This document shows, piece by piece, positions 1 through 8,771 of a stretch of DNA of 64,000 nucleotides (positions are counted from its first letter, which is position 1; every line of letters starts with the position of its first letter). The stretch is from Hyphomicrobiales bacterium (lineage in GTDB: Bacteria > Pseudomonadota > Alphaproteobacteria > Rhizobiales > OSC116), in the NCBI GenBank assembly GCA_013214705.1, contig JABSRZ010000003.1, forward strand, positions 651,443 to 715,442, written 5' to 3'. Position numbers and translations under genes: made by a program. The notes under the pieces were generated by a model. That model was not told where the DNA came from, did not search any database, and saw nothing but the letters and a program-made list of their open reading frames with translations.

Positions 1-406
1 TAATTTCATTTTGCACCGGGCCGACAAAATAAAAGTTAGAAACGTCTTGCCTATTTTGCGCCATTTGGTTTTTAATATCGTCTGTCAGCAATGAAATTAG
101 TGACGAGTCGTGCAAAGATTGCGATTTAAACAGGCTTTTGGTTTGATTATTTTCGACAATTTGCCAATACCAACCCGAATATAAATTAGAAAATTGCGGC
201 CCCAATTGGCGCAGACTCAATTCGACTTGGTTGTTTGTTATCACCGTAGCGCCGACCAGTTCGGTCAGTGTGGTTTGCAAACGTTGGTCGAACTGTTTTT
301 CGGTTGATATGCTAAATATTACCGACAAAAACAAGCCCGTGGTGAGGGTGAGAATGACGCTGCCCACTAAGGTCGATAATAATAATCTGCGTCTAAGGGA
401 GGTCAC
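1..406 (-). CDS. sensor histidine kinase, N-terminal part (runs off left edge)
   Basis: The reverse strand stays open from a GTG at 406 to base 1, giving the first 135 residues of a protein. The GTG follows the TAA of the response regulator gene directly (TAAGTG), with GAGGAA upstream as a ribosome binding site. The product starts with a basic segment (residues 3-7), a membrane helix at about 8-30, then an extracytoplasmic stretch with FDQRL and a W-Y-W-Q-I motif, as in PhoQ-like sensors. The HAMP, DHp and ATPase domains lie outside the window, so kinase identity rests on gene order and this N-terminal layout. It would phosphorylate the adjacent regulator in response to a periplasmic signal. 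Confidence 0.85.
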   Translation of the reverse strand, partial: MTSLRRRLLLSTLVGSVILTLTTGLFLSVIFSISTEKQFDQRLQTTLTELVGATVITNNQVELSLRQLGPQFSNLYSGWYWQIVENNQTKSLFKSQSLHDSSLISLLTDDIKNQMAQNRQDVSNFYFVGPVQNEI

Positions 407-1072
407 TTACGCGCTTTCCTCAATTAATTGATAGCCCAAACCTCTAACGGTTTGCAGCATATTCACCCCGAGTTTTTTCCGAATGCGGCCGACAAAAACT
501 TCTATTGTATTTGAATCTCGGTCAAAATCTTGGTCGTATAAATGCTCTACCAATTCAGTGCGCGAGATAACCCGCCCCTGTTGGTGCAGCATATATGACA
601 AAAGTCTAAATTCTAATGAAGTTAATTTAACTTGCAATTCATTTACATAAATGCGCGACGTCTTGGTATCAAGCAATATCGGCCCGCAGGATATTTCACT
701 CGACGCATGGCCAGCCGCGCGCCTAATGAGCGCTCTTAGCCGCGCTAGCAGCTCTTCCATATGAAACGGTTTGGCCACATAATCATCAGCACCCGCGTCA
801 AACCCGGCTACTTTTTCATTCCATCTATCTCGAGCAGTTAAAATAAGCACAGGCATTTTTCTGTCTTCACGCCGCCAACTTTCTAATATCGATATGCCAT
901 CCATAAGCGGCAAGCCAAGGTCTAATATAACCGCGTCATAATTCTCTGAACTGCCTAAAAAATGGCCATCTTCGCCGTCAAAAGCTGCATCAACAACATA
1001 ACCACCATCTTCTAAAGCGGCTTTTATTTGCCGGTTTAAATCTTTGTCATCTTCAACCAGTAAAAGTCGCAT
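407..1072 (-). CDS. OmpR/PhoP-family response regulator
   Basis: A 221-residue two-domain regulator. The receiver domain (about 1-115) has the acidic pair D8/D9, phospho-acceptor D51 in ILDLGLP, the conserved Thr in LTARD and the Lys in VAKPF. The C-terminal winged-helix domain (about 125-218) contains SRTELVEHLY and ends in the usual VRGLGYQL. The gene sits between a PepSY protein gene upstream and its cognate kinase gene, with no gap to the kinase. PepSY plus PhoP/PhoQ-like genes is a recurrent proteobacterial arrangement linked to cation or envelope stress, but the signal cannot be read from sequence. Confidence 0.95.
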   Translation of the reverse strand: MRLLLVEDDKDLNRQIKAALEDGGYVVDAAFDGEDGHFLGSSENYDAVILDLGLPLMDGISILESWRREDRKMPVLILTARDRWNEKVAGFDAGADDYVAKPFHMEELLARLRALIRRAAGHASSEISCGPILLDTKTSRIYVNELQVKLTSLEFRLLSYMLHQQGRVISRTELVEHLYDQDFDRDSNTIEVFVGRIRKKLGVNMLQTVRGLGYQLIEESA

Positions 1073-1080
1073 AAAAGCTC

Positions 1081-1416
1081 CTAGTCCAATATTTCACCAG
1101 TGGTATTATCTATGTAAACATATCTAACTTTGCCAGTTTTTTGGTTAAAAATGCGCAACCTCAAAGCTTCAACATTGTTGTAAATCACAATTGTATGCTC
1201 ATGAATAATATCATTATTTTTCATAATATATGGCAAAATTTTCGACAAATCAACCGCGGCGATTTGCAAAAATTCAGAATTAACGATGCGTTTTATCTGG
1301 AGCGATGGTGAGTTTTTTGCAGTCGCGGCGTTGGTGGCCGTTGCCATAGTTGCGCTGGCCAAGATCAGAGCGAGGCTCAACTTACATAATTTTACTATTT
1401 GTATATATTTGTTCAC
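1081..1416 (-). CDS. PepSY-domain periplasmic protein
   Basis: Predicted 111-residue secreted protein with a signal peptide (basic start, hydrophobic LALILASA core, cleavage near ATNAA). The C-terminus carries the PepSY signature of a beta strand ending VYIDNTTGEIL. I chose the GTG at 1416 because GAAGAGAC lies just upstream and it gives a proper signal peptide. A longer ATG start at 1491 would put an unlikely polar segment in front. It is first in a minus-strand operon with the two-component genes, 8 bp from the regulator. Such PepSY proteins are thought to modulate the partner kinase or protease activity in the periplasm; that role is inferred from context. Confidence 0.8.
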   Translation of the reverse strand: MNKYIQIVKLCKLSLALILASATMATATNAATAKNSPSLQIKRIVNSEFLQIAAVDLSKILPYIMKNNDIIHEHTIVIYNNVEALRLRIFNQKTGKVRYVYIDNTTGEILD

Positions 1417-1569
1417 TATAGTCTCTTCTAATGATGTTTGACCAAATATAGGCCATCCAACATGAACATTGGCTGAATGAATAATTAACATTTGTAATAA
1501 TTATTCTCGTCACCATTATGTTGAATTTATTAATAAAAAAATTAATGTTCTTGAAATAGGCGTAACTTA

Positions 1570-2517
1570 ATGACAAAAATATTTCCAAATTGGCAACCCA
1601 AGAATTCAGAACTATTTAGCAAACATATTGTTAAAGAACAACATAGTCTGCACCAACATGAATTGTTTACAGATGATGCGTTGGCGAAGCTAATCGAAAA
1701 GACACCGCGGTCAAATTATCACGTCAATACGCATGATCTGGTCAACATCCATAAGTCTACTTGGCGCGATGGAGAATTTGGAGACCTGAGCGGCAAACAA
1801 GTGTTACAAGCGGTTCGGGATGGCCATATTTGGATCAACATTCAAAAGCCATGGGAGGCCGACCCGGCTTATGGTGAAGTATTAGATCAAATGTTCGAAG
1901 AATTCGAAGCCAATGTGAGTGATTTCAGTACATTTCACGATAAAAATAAAATGACGATATTGATTTCATCGCCAAAAATTAAAGTTTTTTACCATTGTGA
2001 CATTCCCGGTCAAGCGTTGTGGCAAATTCGCGGCCGAAAACGGGTCTATATTTACCCCAATACTGCGCCATTTTTAAAAAATGAGGAGATGGAACAAATT
2101 ATTCTCGGACGTATTGATGAACATGACATCACCTATCAAGACTGGTATGACGATTATGCCGAGATTATCGATTTGGAGCCCGGTGTTATGTCTCATTGGC
2201 CAATTAATGGCCCCCACCGGATCGAAAATTTAGGCGTTATGAATGTATCCATAACCACTGAACATTGGAATAAAGATTTACGCAATCACTATGCTGTACG
2301 CTATGCTAACGGTCTATTGCGCGATAGTTTTGGGTTTAAAGATTTACGCACACCAACTTCCGGCCTCGGCCTATATGCGCGTCTGGCACTTGCGGGTTTC
2401 CACAAGGTTAGCGGGCTTAGAAACCTTAAAAAAATGAAATATCATGTAGATTTTCAAGTCGACCCTTCGCAAGAATTGGGCTTTAAAGACATAGAATCCT
2501 ATGAATTATCAAAATAA
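1570..2517 (+). CDS. cupin-like / JmjC-like domain protein
   Basis: A 315-residue protein with a double-stranded beta-helix core. The metal-binding motif is visible as H142-x-D144 (in a YHCDIPGQ context) and a distal H216 (GPHRIEN), the pattern of Fe(II)/2-oxoglutarate cupin and JmjC-type oxygenases. IRGRKRVYIYP between them matches cupin_8-like proteins. No membrane segment or signal peptide is seen. It is the first gene of a pair with a GNAT acyltransferase 18 bp downstream, divergent from the PepSY gene. Substrate is unknown; hydroxylation of a protein or of a small amino-acid or sugar compound is possible. The ribosome binding site is weak. Confidence 0.8.
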   Translation: MTKIFPNWQPKNSELFSKHIVKEQHSLHQHELFTDDALAKLIEKTPRSNYHVNTHDLVNIHKSTWRDGEFGDLSGKQVLQAVRDGHIWINIQKPWEADPAYGEVLDQMFEEFEANVSDFSTFHDKNKMTILISSPKIKVFYHCDIPGQALWQIRGRKRVYIYPNTAPFLKNEEMEQIILGRIDEHDITYQDWYDDYAEIIDLEPGVMSHWPINGPHRIENLGVMNVSITTEHWNKDLRNHYAVRYANGLLRDSFGFKDLRTPTSGLGLYARLALAGFHKVSGLRNLKKMKYHVDFQVDPSQELGFKDIESYELSK

Positions 2518-2535
2518 ATCAACTAAGGCACTATA

Positions 2536-3561
2536 ATGAACAATCAAAATGTTTTTTCGCTCAACTGTTGGCATAAAAATATTTCTAATGTTGACCACAA
2601 CACGGCCATGCAAATGCATGTTTCCGTGCCCATCGATGCTCAAAACAGCCGATCTTTAACGGTTATTATAAAATCCACAAAATGGCTTAAACATGTTGAG
2701 CTGTTAGGTGAGCCGCTCATTCAATATAATGATTTTGAACCCAATATAGCGGCTAATGCCGGGTCTATAAACCATGATTTTGCCAACGAAATGGCTAAAA
2801 ACAAAGTCGATTACTGTTATTTTCGTAATGTAAGAGAAAATAGCCTGCTGCATAAATGGCTTGAAGACAAAGGAACCATAACCGCAACTAAATTGGCTCC
2901 ATTTGTAGATTTGACAGACATGAATTCGATGGCTGATTATTATGCTTTTTTGTCCGCCAAAACCCGCAAATCTCGCCGCCGGAGGGCCAAAAAGTTAGCC
3001 GCCAAATTTGTGGTGGAATTTTCAACATTTATGGACACAGACATTGAGCCTGACCTCGTCGATCAAGTGTTAAATCTAAAAAAATTGCAATTGGCTAGGT
3101 CTGGGCTTTCTAGCCGGCTTTTTTCGAGCGAGCAGAAATTAAACCGGCTTAAAAATCTAATTTTATCTGGCGATAAGTCGTTTAAAGCCGTTATATCCGT
3201 ACTCAAATGTGATGGCAGAATTGCCGCTGCCGAAATCGGATATTTATATGGAGACACCTATTATTCGTTTCTAGGCACAATGGATGAAGAATTCCATGCC
3301 TATAGCCCCGGCAGTTGCCAATTGCTCAAAACCATAGAATGGGCAATCGACAATCAGGTTAAAATATTCGATTTGCTAGCCCCAGAAGATGCTTATAAAT
3401 TCAGCTGGACACGCGAGAATAAGGTCAAAGTATATGATATTTTGTTGCCGTTCAGCCTAAAAGGCCGGCTATTTGGCAATGTTTATTACCGGGTCTTACG
3501 CCCGCGGTTAAAACAATTTTATTTCTGGTATAAAAAGTCTAACAAAAAAACCAAACGATAA
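2536..3561 (+). CDS. GNAT acyltransferase, CelD/BcsL-like (acetyltransf_6)
   Basis: A 341-residue protein with the CelD/FemAB-like double GNAT fold. The middle part has a very basic segment at about 140-155 (repeated R/K), and the C-terminal GNAT half contains YSFLGTMDEEF, the helix QLLKTIEWAIDN and then FDLLAPEDAYKFSW, which is typical of the family. A basic tail closes the protein. These enzymes transfer acyl or aminoacyl groups in polysaccharide, lipid or peptidoglycan modification. The close spacing to the cupin-like gene suggests a shared pathway. It ends one base from the convergent small membrane-protein gene at the 3' end of the GTA operon. Confidence 0.8.
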   Translation: MNNQNVFSLNCWHKNISNVDHNTAMQMHVSVPIDAQNSRSLTVIIKSTKWLKHVELLGEPLIQYNDFEPNIAANAGSINHDFANEMAKNKVDYCYFRNVRENSLLHKWLEDKGTITATKLAPFVDLTDMNSMADYYAFLSAKTRKSRRRRAKKLAAKFVVEFSTFMDTDIEPDLVDQVLNLKKLQLARSGLSSRLFSSEQKLNRLKNLILSGDKSFKAVISVLKCDGRIAAAEIGYLYGDTYYSFLGTMDEEFHAYSPGSCQLLKTIEWAIDNQVKIFDLLAPEDAYKFSWTRENKVKVYDILLPFSLKGRLFGNVYYRVLRPRLKQFYFWYKKSNKKTKR

Positions 3562-3562
3562 G

Positions 3563-3745
3563 CTATTTTTTGTTTTGTTTGCGCCAATCATTTATCGCAA
3601 TCATTATTCGCATCAGCGTTAGCATCACGGTGGCAAATAATAATAAGAGCCCCATCCAACTTTCAATATCGCCTTTAAGTGACGCATAACTCACCACGCT
3701 GCCACCGGCAATGGTGCTCAGGTCAAGTAGGGGCTTTTCACCCAT
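3563..3745 (-). CDS. small single-span membrane protein at the end of the GTA operon
   Basis: A 60-residue protein with one clear membrane helix (WMGLLLLFATVMLTLMRIMIAI) and a basic C-terminus (KQNKK). I chose the ATG at 3745 because GGAGG lies 8 nt upstream, inside the end of the DUF2793 gene; a longer reading would overlap that gene. Position as last gene of the GTA operon suggests a holin-like or tail-associated membrane role. RcGTA lysis genes are encoded elsewhere and holins share little sequence, so this is inference only. Confidence 0.65.
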   Translation of the reverse strand: MGEKPLLDLSTIAGGSVVSYASLKGDIESWMGLLLLFATVMLTLMRIMIAINDWRKQNKK

Positions 3746-3746
3746 T

Positions 3747-4565
3747 TCACAGCCTCCAAAGCTCAATTTTGCAGTTAACAGACGGTCCTTCGCCGCGTAT
3801 GCCGAACCGCCAGTTTTCTACATCACCCGTTTCGACATGGTGCATAAGCGCATAATCATGGCTGGCATCGGTCACTATAAGTTCACCTTCGCCAACGCTA
3901 CGGCTTAAGGCAGCGCTCGATGTCACGCCATATTCAGAATGTTCACAACTACCCAAAATTAAATGCTGGCTATTGTTTAAATTTTTTAAGTCAGCTTTAT
4001 GTTTGCCGACGCGCATAGCAGCGCTGCTAATTTTCACCCAATAATTACCGATAGGCAGATTAAATTGGGCGTTGGCTTGGTCAAGCACCACGCCGCTGCC
4101 AAGCAGGTTTATGTTGAGTAAATTTAAATATCTTTGGTTCCAACCCGTGGCCGGGGCGTTGGTCGAGTCTAACCCCAAGGCCATTTGCTCGCATATCATT
4201 ACGTCGGGGCTAAAGTGGCTTTTACGCGCCGCATATTCCTGCCAATCTGCATTGCTAAAACTATATAATTTGCTTTCATCTTCAACCCAGCATAACCAGC
4301 CAGTTTTGGCGGTTATTATTTGCCACGCGCCATCTTGGTAATGCGCAATATTGGCATCATATCCACTCCAGTCATTAATGGCAGATGCGGCGATAATATA
4401 GGCGTCTCCCTCGGTCGGGCTGGCTGGTTTGTCGGTCAAAATTTTCGACAATACCGACAGTTGCACCATGACATCCAAGCGGCTTAAACATTCATTCATG
4501 GTGATGTGTTTTTGGTTTTGCGCTGCCGCCAAAAAGGGCATTTCTAAAAAATAACTGTTAGACAT
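3747..4565 (-). CDS. DUF2793 protein of the GTA operon
   Basis: A 272-residue protein. The N-terminal 110 residues match DUF2793: AAAQNQKHITMNE, then LSRLDVMVQLSVLS, PASPTEGDAYIIA and WLCWVEDE. The rest is beta-rich and ends with KIELWRL. The start at 4565 overlaps the end of the megatron gene by 8 nt (ATGTCTAA). DUF2793 proteins follow the gp15 equivalent in several alphaproteobacterial GTA clusters and in phages, and they are likely tail-tip, fibre or receptor-binding proteins. The C-terminal beta domain would be the variable host-contacting part. The function is inferred from position and family. Confidence 0.85.
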   Translation of the reverse strand: MSNSYFLEMPFLAAAQNQKHITMNECLSRLDVMVQLSVLSKILTDKPASPTEGDAYIIAASAINDWSGYDANIAHYQDGAWQIITAKTGWLCWVEDESKLYSFSNADWQEYAARKSHFSPDVMICEQMALGLDSTNAPATGWNQRYLNLLNINLLGSGVVLDQANAQFNLPIGNYWVKISSAAMRVGKHKADLKNLNNSQHLILGSCEHSEYGVTSSAALSRSVGEGELIVTDASHDYALMHHVETGDVENWRFGIRGEGPSVNCKIELWRL

Positions 4566-7500
4566 AAATCTCAGCCTCTGTTGCAATGCCGCGCCCCACA
4601 AGAGCTGACATCTGATAAATCTTCAGTTTAAAATTTGTGGTTAAATTGCCAAAATCCGCTGTGCGAAACGCCGCACTATAAGTTATTGTTGGCACATTGG
4701 TGGTTAAAGTTCGTTTTAAACTTTGCAAATCGTCCGACCATATTTCAACCTCATAAGCTTCTTTTTGCTCGTTTAACGGCACTTGCGATATGGCCCAATT
4801 TTCACCACCAAATCTAGATTGCCTGATCCAATTCAGCTCAATGTCATCAGCAATATTTTTACTGCTAACATGTGCTGGTGCAAAGGGTTTTTGGCCTTGT
4901 GCTGTGTGGGTTAAACTGCCGCTCAAATAGCTAGCGTCTTCCAATATCTTATTGGCAGGGCCATATTTAATTGCCATTTCACTCAATATTTCATCCGGGT
5001 TTAGGCTCAGATGCAAAATTTTATCATCCAAAATAACAAATCTCGCCCCGGTTAAAACTGGGTTGCTCATGGCATAGAATGTGCCATAGCGGCCACGGAT
5101 AAAATGCGACAATATATATTCATTTTCGGCCACAAATGTTGCGGTTTTAAATTGAATAATTTCCCAATCGCCAGCAACGTTCTGGATGCATGCCAAATTT
5201 TTACCGGCCAATAATTCACTGTCAGAAATTGATGCCAAATTACCATCATATAGGCGCACTGAAATTTGGTTACCACGGTCAATTCGGTCAACTGGGCCGC
5301 TATAGAAATCCCATAATGTCTCGCCGATTATGGCCGGTTGAGCTACAGATAAACGCTGGTCAAACGCGCCATTCACATCTTCATATATTCTCAGCGCGGC
5401 TTGCCACGGCTTGGTAAATGCAGCCACAGAAATTGCCGCAATATCTGATAATTCTGCCATCAAAGGCAAATTCATTTCCACCAATAAACCCGGGCCTTGC
5501 GACGCGTTATTATCAAATTTCCCCTGTTTTATCGCGTCGTTTAACAAGCCAGTAGCATCAAAATTTTCCACTATAGATACCGCTTCAATCAGCAAGCCGT
5601 TAACCTCCATCGGGGTCTGGATTATGGCAACAATGCGCCACTTGCCAGCCAACTCCGGCCTGCCTAAAGTGGCATCCAAATCAAAGACATCACCACATTC
5701 TAATTCTGCAAATTCAGCCGCCAGCGATAAGCTTATTTTATCGCTCGATGCAGCTATTAAAGTCAAATGATTGGCAACCAGTTTTGCCGCCAGTTGTTTT
5801 GATAATATTGCTGGCAATTCAAAATGCGCATTGCGCCGCTCGGGGTTGGTTAACAAGTCGAAATTCTGAATTTCGCTGGTGACTTTTGGGGTGTAATTGC
5901 CGTCATCACTTATATATTTTAAATGCACATCAGTGGGCATTAATTGTTGGCTTTTTGTGGCCACATGGGTGTTTTTATCGGCACTTATGTTAAGCGCGTC
6001 GAGCTGCATATAGTCAATCGAGCTTTGGTGCTTAAATATCAAAACATCATCACGAATAAAGGCATATAAACCAAAATTTTCCATCAAATTTTGCAATGTG
6101 GCTAATGGGCTGTCGGCATGATCAATTATATAACCATCAACCTGCCCAACAATGGCCGATACATCGGTTTGCAAGCCTTGGGTCAATTCATTTATCGCCA
6201 AATCCAGCGGCACAGCACCTAAGCGGCCGTTCAGCCAATGGCCAAAGCTCCAATTTGTGCCGTCCGCCCATACATTTATCAATAGCGGAAACGCCGGAAA
6301 TGGCCTTGCGTCATACGCCCAAATATACATTTGGCTGACATCTAACATATTGCCGCCATATATGGCCGATATCGGGTTATGCGCGCCAGAAGCCTGATAA
6401 TGGGTTAAAAAACTCTCCAAATACCGGCGTTGGATGATGTCATCACGGTTCAGATTGGCAAAATAGGGTATTTGACCTTCAGATGATGCCGGGTCGTAAA
6501 ATACATTGGGTTGGTTGCTGCCTTTGTCGATGGCCGGGCAACCTATTTCAGTGAGCCAAAACGGTTTTGATTCGGCAATCCATGCGGTGGGGGTCGGCTG
6601 TTCAACCCCGTCAATTCTGTCAAAATGGCTGTTTAACCACCAAGATTTTAGGTCTTTATTCCTAAATACCCAATGTTTGTTATAGGCCGTATCAATTATC
6701 GCCGTGCGGGTCTGGTTGGTTCGGTCTGCGGCCGAATTATAATAATAATCATAGCCCTCACCAGCGCCAATGTTAGCGGCTAAATAATCGCGGTCATATA
6801 TAGCTAAATTTGCGGAGCTTTTGTCCAAATGCACATCATCATCTCGCCAGTCTGATAGTGGCCAATAAGCATCTATGCCAATAAAATCAACATTGGCATT
6901 TGCCCAAAATTCATCCAGATGAAATAATAAATCTCCGCTGCCATCTTTAGCGTGATAGCCAAAATATTCGCTCCAATCCGCGCCATAAGAAATCAGACTT
7001 GTTGGCATAACTTGCTTCACCAAACCCGCCAAATCAATCAATTCATCTATAGCCGGAAAATGGTTTTTACTGTCTCTCACGGTGGTTAAACCAACCAGTT
7101 CAGAACCCAATAAAAAAGCCTCAACCCCGCCAGCAACTGCGCAGAGTTTTGCATAATGCAATATCATGCGTCGATAGCCCCAGTCGGCCGCGCCAATATA
7201 GGACACAGTGTTTTGGTTCACTTGCAAGTCACCCAACTGGCAATTGCCAAAAAATTGTTGCACCTGCGTGGCCGCCGGTGCGGTTTGGTCCGGTGTGCTG
7301 GGCTGGCCAATTGCTGGCGTGCAGGTTATGCGCCCCCGCCATGGGTAGATCGGCTGGCCGGTGCCACCTTGGGGGTTTGTCAATATATTCCCAGCCGCCA
7401 CATCCATCAATATAAATGGGTAGAACATTATTTTTAAGTCACGGAGTTTAAACTCCGCTATTGCCGCCACTATAGAAGCGTCAGAGGGCGTGCCGCCAAA

Positions 7501-8310
7501 AGCTGCCTGCCCATCTATTTGCGAAACCAGTTTTGCTTGCCCGCGCGAAATGCCATTCACCACCCATTGTTCGGGCAATGTTGTTTTGGTTAAACTGTCG
7601 ACACAGGGTTTTATTTCAATGTCACTGGCGCGTAAATCATCACCAAACCACGGCACGATTAGCGACACGCTTTCCAATAGTGGGCAGAGGTTGCACAGCT
7701 CATCTATCGAGGTTAAAAAATCTGTTTGCCCGCTAAAACCATGTTGGTTTTCTGGCAAATATTCAAACCAATTGGCCCGCATGATGGAGACTGTGTGATA
7801 ACCAAATTCAGTCGCCCCAGGAATGATGGAAACGGCTTTAATTTGGCTTTCTAATTTGCCAATTGCGTTCACAACTTCAAACGAAAATTTTGGCACCATA
7901 TTGCCAAACGGCTGCAACAATAGGTCTTCAATTACCACATAGGCGACATCTTTAAATGCCGGCGCTTTACCGACGCCATAAATATTTTCTAATAGTGGGT
8001 CGGCGGTTTGGGTCCCGCTTCCGGGGTAATATCGCCAATTAATTTCGCCAATGTCTAACAATTCATCATTCACCCATATTTTGGCAATATGGTCAATTTC
8101 GCCTTCGCAAAGCGCAATGGCAAAGCTCAAACTAAACCCCGTACCAATCTGGTCATTTTTTTTCGAAGGGTCAGATATTTTAAATTCATCGGCCCATATC
8201 ACTTGCCCAGCCACCCGCACCCGACCCAATATTTTAGGCAGAAGCGCGGTTTGGTCACTGGTCTGAATAAGCGGTGGATTTTCCAAATTTACTAATTTTA
8301 TTTTAACCAT
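4558..8310 (-). CDS. GTA megatron / tail-tip host-specificity protein (gp15 equivalent)
   Basis: A 1250-residue protein. It has the GTA N-terminal domain (RVRVAGQVIWADEF, later INWRYYPGSGTQ and EDLLLQPFGNMVP), a central TIM-barrel-like domain with GGVEAFLLGSELVGL and FIGIDAYWPLSDW, and beta-rich C-terminal baseplate domains. In RcGTA this protein forms the tail tip and contacts the cell. RcGTA gp15 is about 1300 residues and, from memory, starts with a hydrophobic Gly/Ala-rich segment of about 50 residues; here only about 27 polar residues precede RVRVAGQ. No frame breaks are seen. It lies 6 bp after the peptidase gene. Confidence 0.95.
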   Translation of the reverse strand: MVKIKLVNLENPPLIQTSDQTALLPKILGRVRVAGQVIWADEFKISDPSKKNDQIGTGFSLSFAIALCEGEIDHIAKIWVNDELLDIGEINWRYYPGSGTQTADPLLENIYGVGKAPAFKDVAYVVIEDLLLQPFGNMVPKFSFEVVNAIGKLESQIKAVSIIPGATEFGYHTVSIMRANWFEYLPENQHGFSGQTDFLTSIDELCNLCPLLESVSLIVPWFGDDLRASDIEIKPCVDSLTKTTLPEQWVVNGISRGQAKLVSQIDGQAAFGGTPSDASIVAAIAEFKLRDLKIMFYPFILMDVAAGNILTNPQGGTGQPIYPWRGRITCTPAIGQPSTPDQTAPAATQVQQFFGNCQLGDLQVNQNTVSYIGAADWGYRRMILHYAKLCAVAGGVEAFLLGSELVGLTTVRDSKNHFPAIDELIDLAGLVKQVMPTSLISYGADWSEYFGYHAKDGSGDLLFHLDEFWANANVDFIGIDAYWPLSDWRDDDVHLDKSSANLAIYDRDYLAANIGAGEGYDYYYNSAADRTNQTRTAIIDTAYNKHWVFRNKDLKSWWLNSHFDRIDGVEQPTPTAWIAESKPFWLTEIGCPAIDKGSNQPNVFYDPASSEGQIPYFANLNRDDIIQRRYLESFLTHYQASGAHNPISAIYGGNMLDVSQMYIWAYDARPFPAFPLLINVWADGTNWSFGHWLNGRLGAVPLDLAINELTQGLQTDVSAIVGQVDGYIIDHADSPLATLQNLMENFGLYAFIRDDVLIFKHQSSIDYMQLDALNISADKNTHVATKSQQLMPTDVHLKYISDDGNYTPKVTSEIQNFDLLTNPERRNAHFELPAILSKQLAAKLVANHLTLIAASSDKISLSLAAEFAELECGDVFDLDATLGRPELAGKWRIVAIIQTPMEVNGLLIEAVSIVENFDATGLLNDAIKQGKFDNNASQGPGLLVEMNLPLMAELSDIAAISVAAFTKPWQAALRIYEDVNGAFDQRLSVAQPAIIGETLWDFYSGPVDRIDRGNQISVRLYDGNLASISDSELLAGKNLACIQNVAGDWEIIQFKTATFVAENEYILSHFIRGRYGTFYAMSNPVLTGARFVILDDKILHLSLNPDEILSEMAIKYGPANKILEDASYLSGSLTHTAQGQKPFAPAHVSSKNIADDIELNWIRQSRFGGENWAISQVPLNEQKEAYEVEIWSDDLQSLKRTLTTNVPTITYSAAFRTADFGNLTTNFKLKIYQMSALVGRGIATEAEIYV

Positions 8311-8316
8311 ATTTAC

Positions 8317-8766
8317 CTATTTCAAATTCTTGTTTTGCCACCTATATCGGTGCGATAAATGTCGCATCCACCAAGGTGAAAAACTATTCTCAACCACCCC
8401 TCGCCCAACATAGGCATGGATAAATTTTGCGTCTGATGTCACAATTGCCAAATGTCTTGTCGGCAGATCTAGCCGGTATTTGAACAATAAAATATCGCCC
8501 AAATTCAGCTCTATATCTGCAGCTATGGCGGTGAAATTTCGTTCGGCCATTGCCACTAACAAGTCGGTTTCAGAGCTCTCATTCCAGCGCGGGCCATATG
8601 CAGGCATAGCCTCGGGTTCGACGCCTAATAATTGCCGCCACACCCCGCGCAACAGCCCCAAACAATCACAACCAACCTGTTTTATGCTGGCTTGGTGCTG
8701 ATAGGGTGTGCCGAGCCATGTGCGCGCTTCATCGACAATGGCACACCGCCATTCTAACTCATTCAT
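8317..8766 (-). CDS. GTA NlpC/P60-family tail peptidase (gp14 equivalent)
   Basis: A 149-residue cell-wall peptidase of the TIGR02219 type. The catalytic Cys is in GCDCLGLL and the His in TRHLAIV, with FIHAYVGRGVVE near the end. In GTA particles it sits at the tail tip and cuts peptide cross-links during DNA delivery. The ATG at 8766 lies just after the hub gene's stop (8772); an alternative TTG at 8775 would overlap that stop. Length is normal for the family, and the catalytic residues are retained although the operon lacks tail-tube genes. Confidence 0.93.
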   Translation of the reverse strand: MNELEWRCAIVDEARTWLGTPYQHQASIKQVGCDCLGLLRGVWRQLLGVEPEAMPAYGPRWNESSETDLLVAMAERNFTAIAADIELNLGDILLFKYRLDLPTRHLAIVTSDAKFIHAYVGRGVVENSFSPWWMRHLSHRYRWQNKNLK

Positions 8767-8771
8767 ATTGG

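Noticed and set aside
1492-1569. A/T-rich short palindromes (such as AATAATTATT) as operators
   Set aside because: Expected by chance in A/T-rich intergenic DNA, and no promoter could be fixed nearby.
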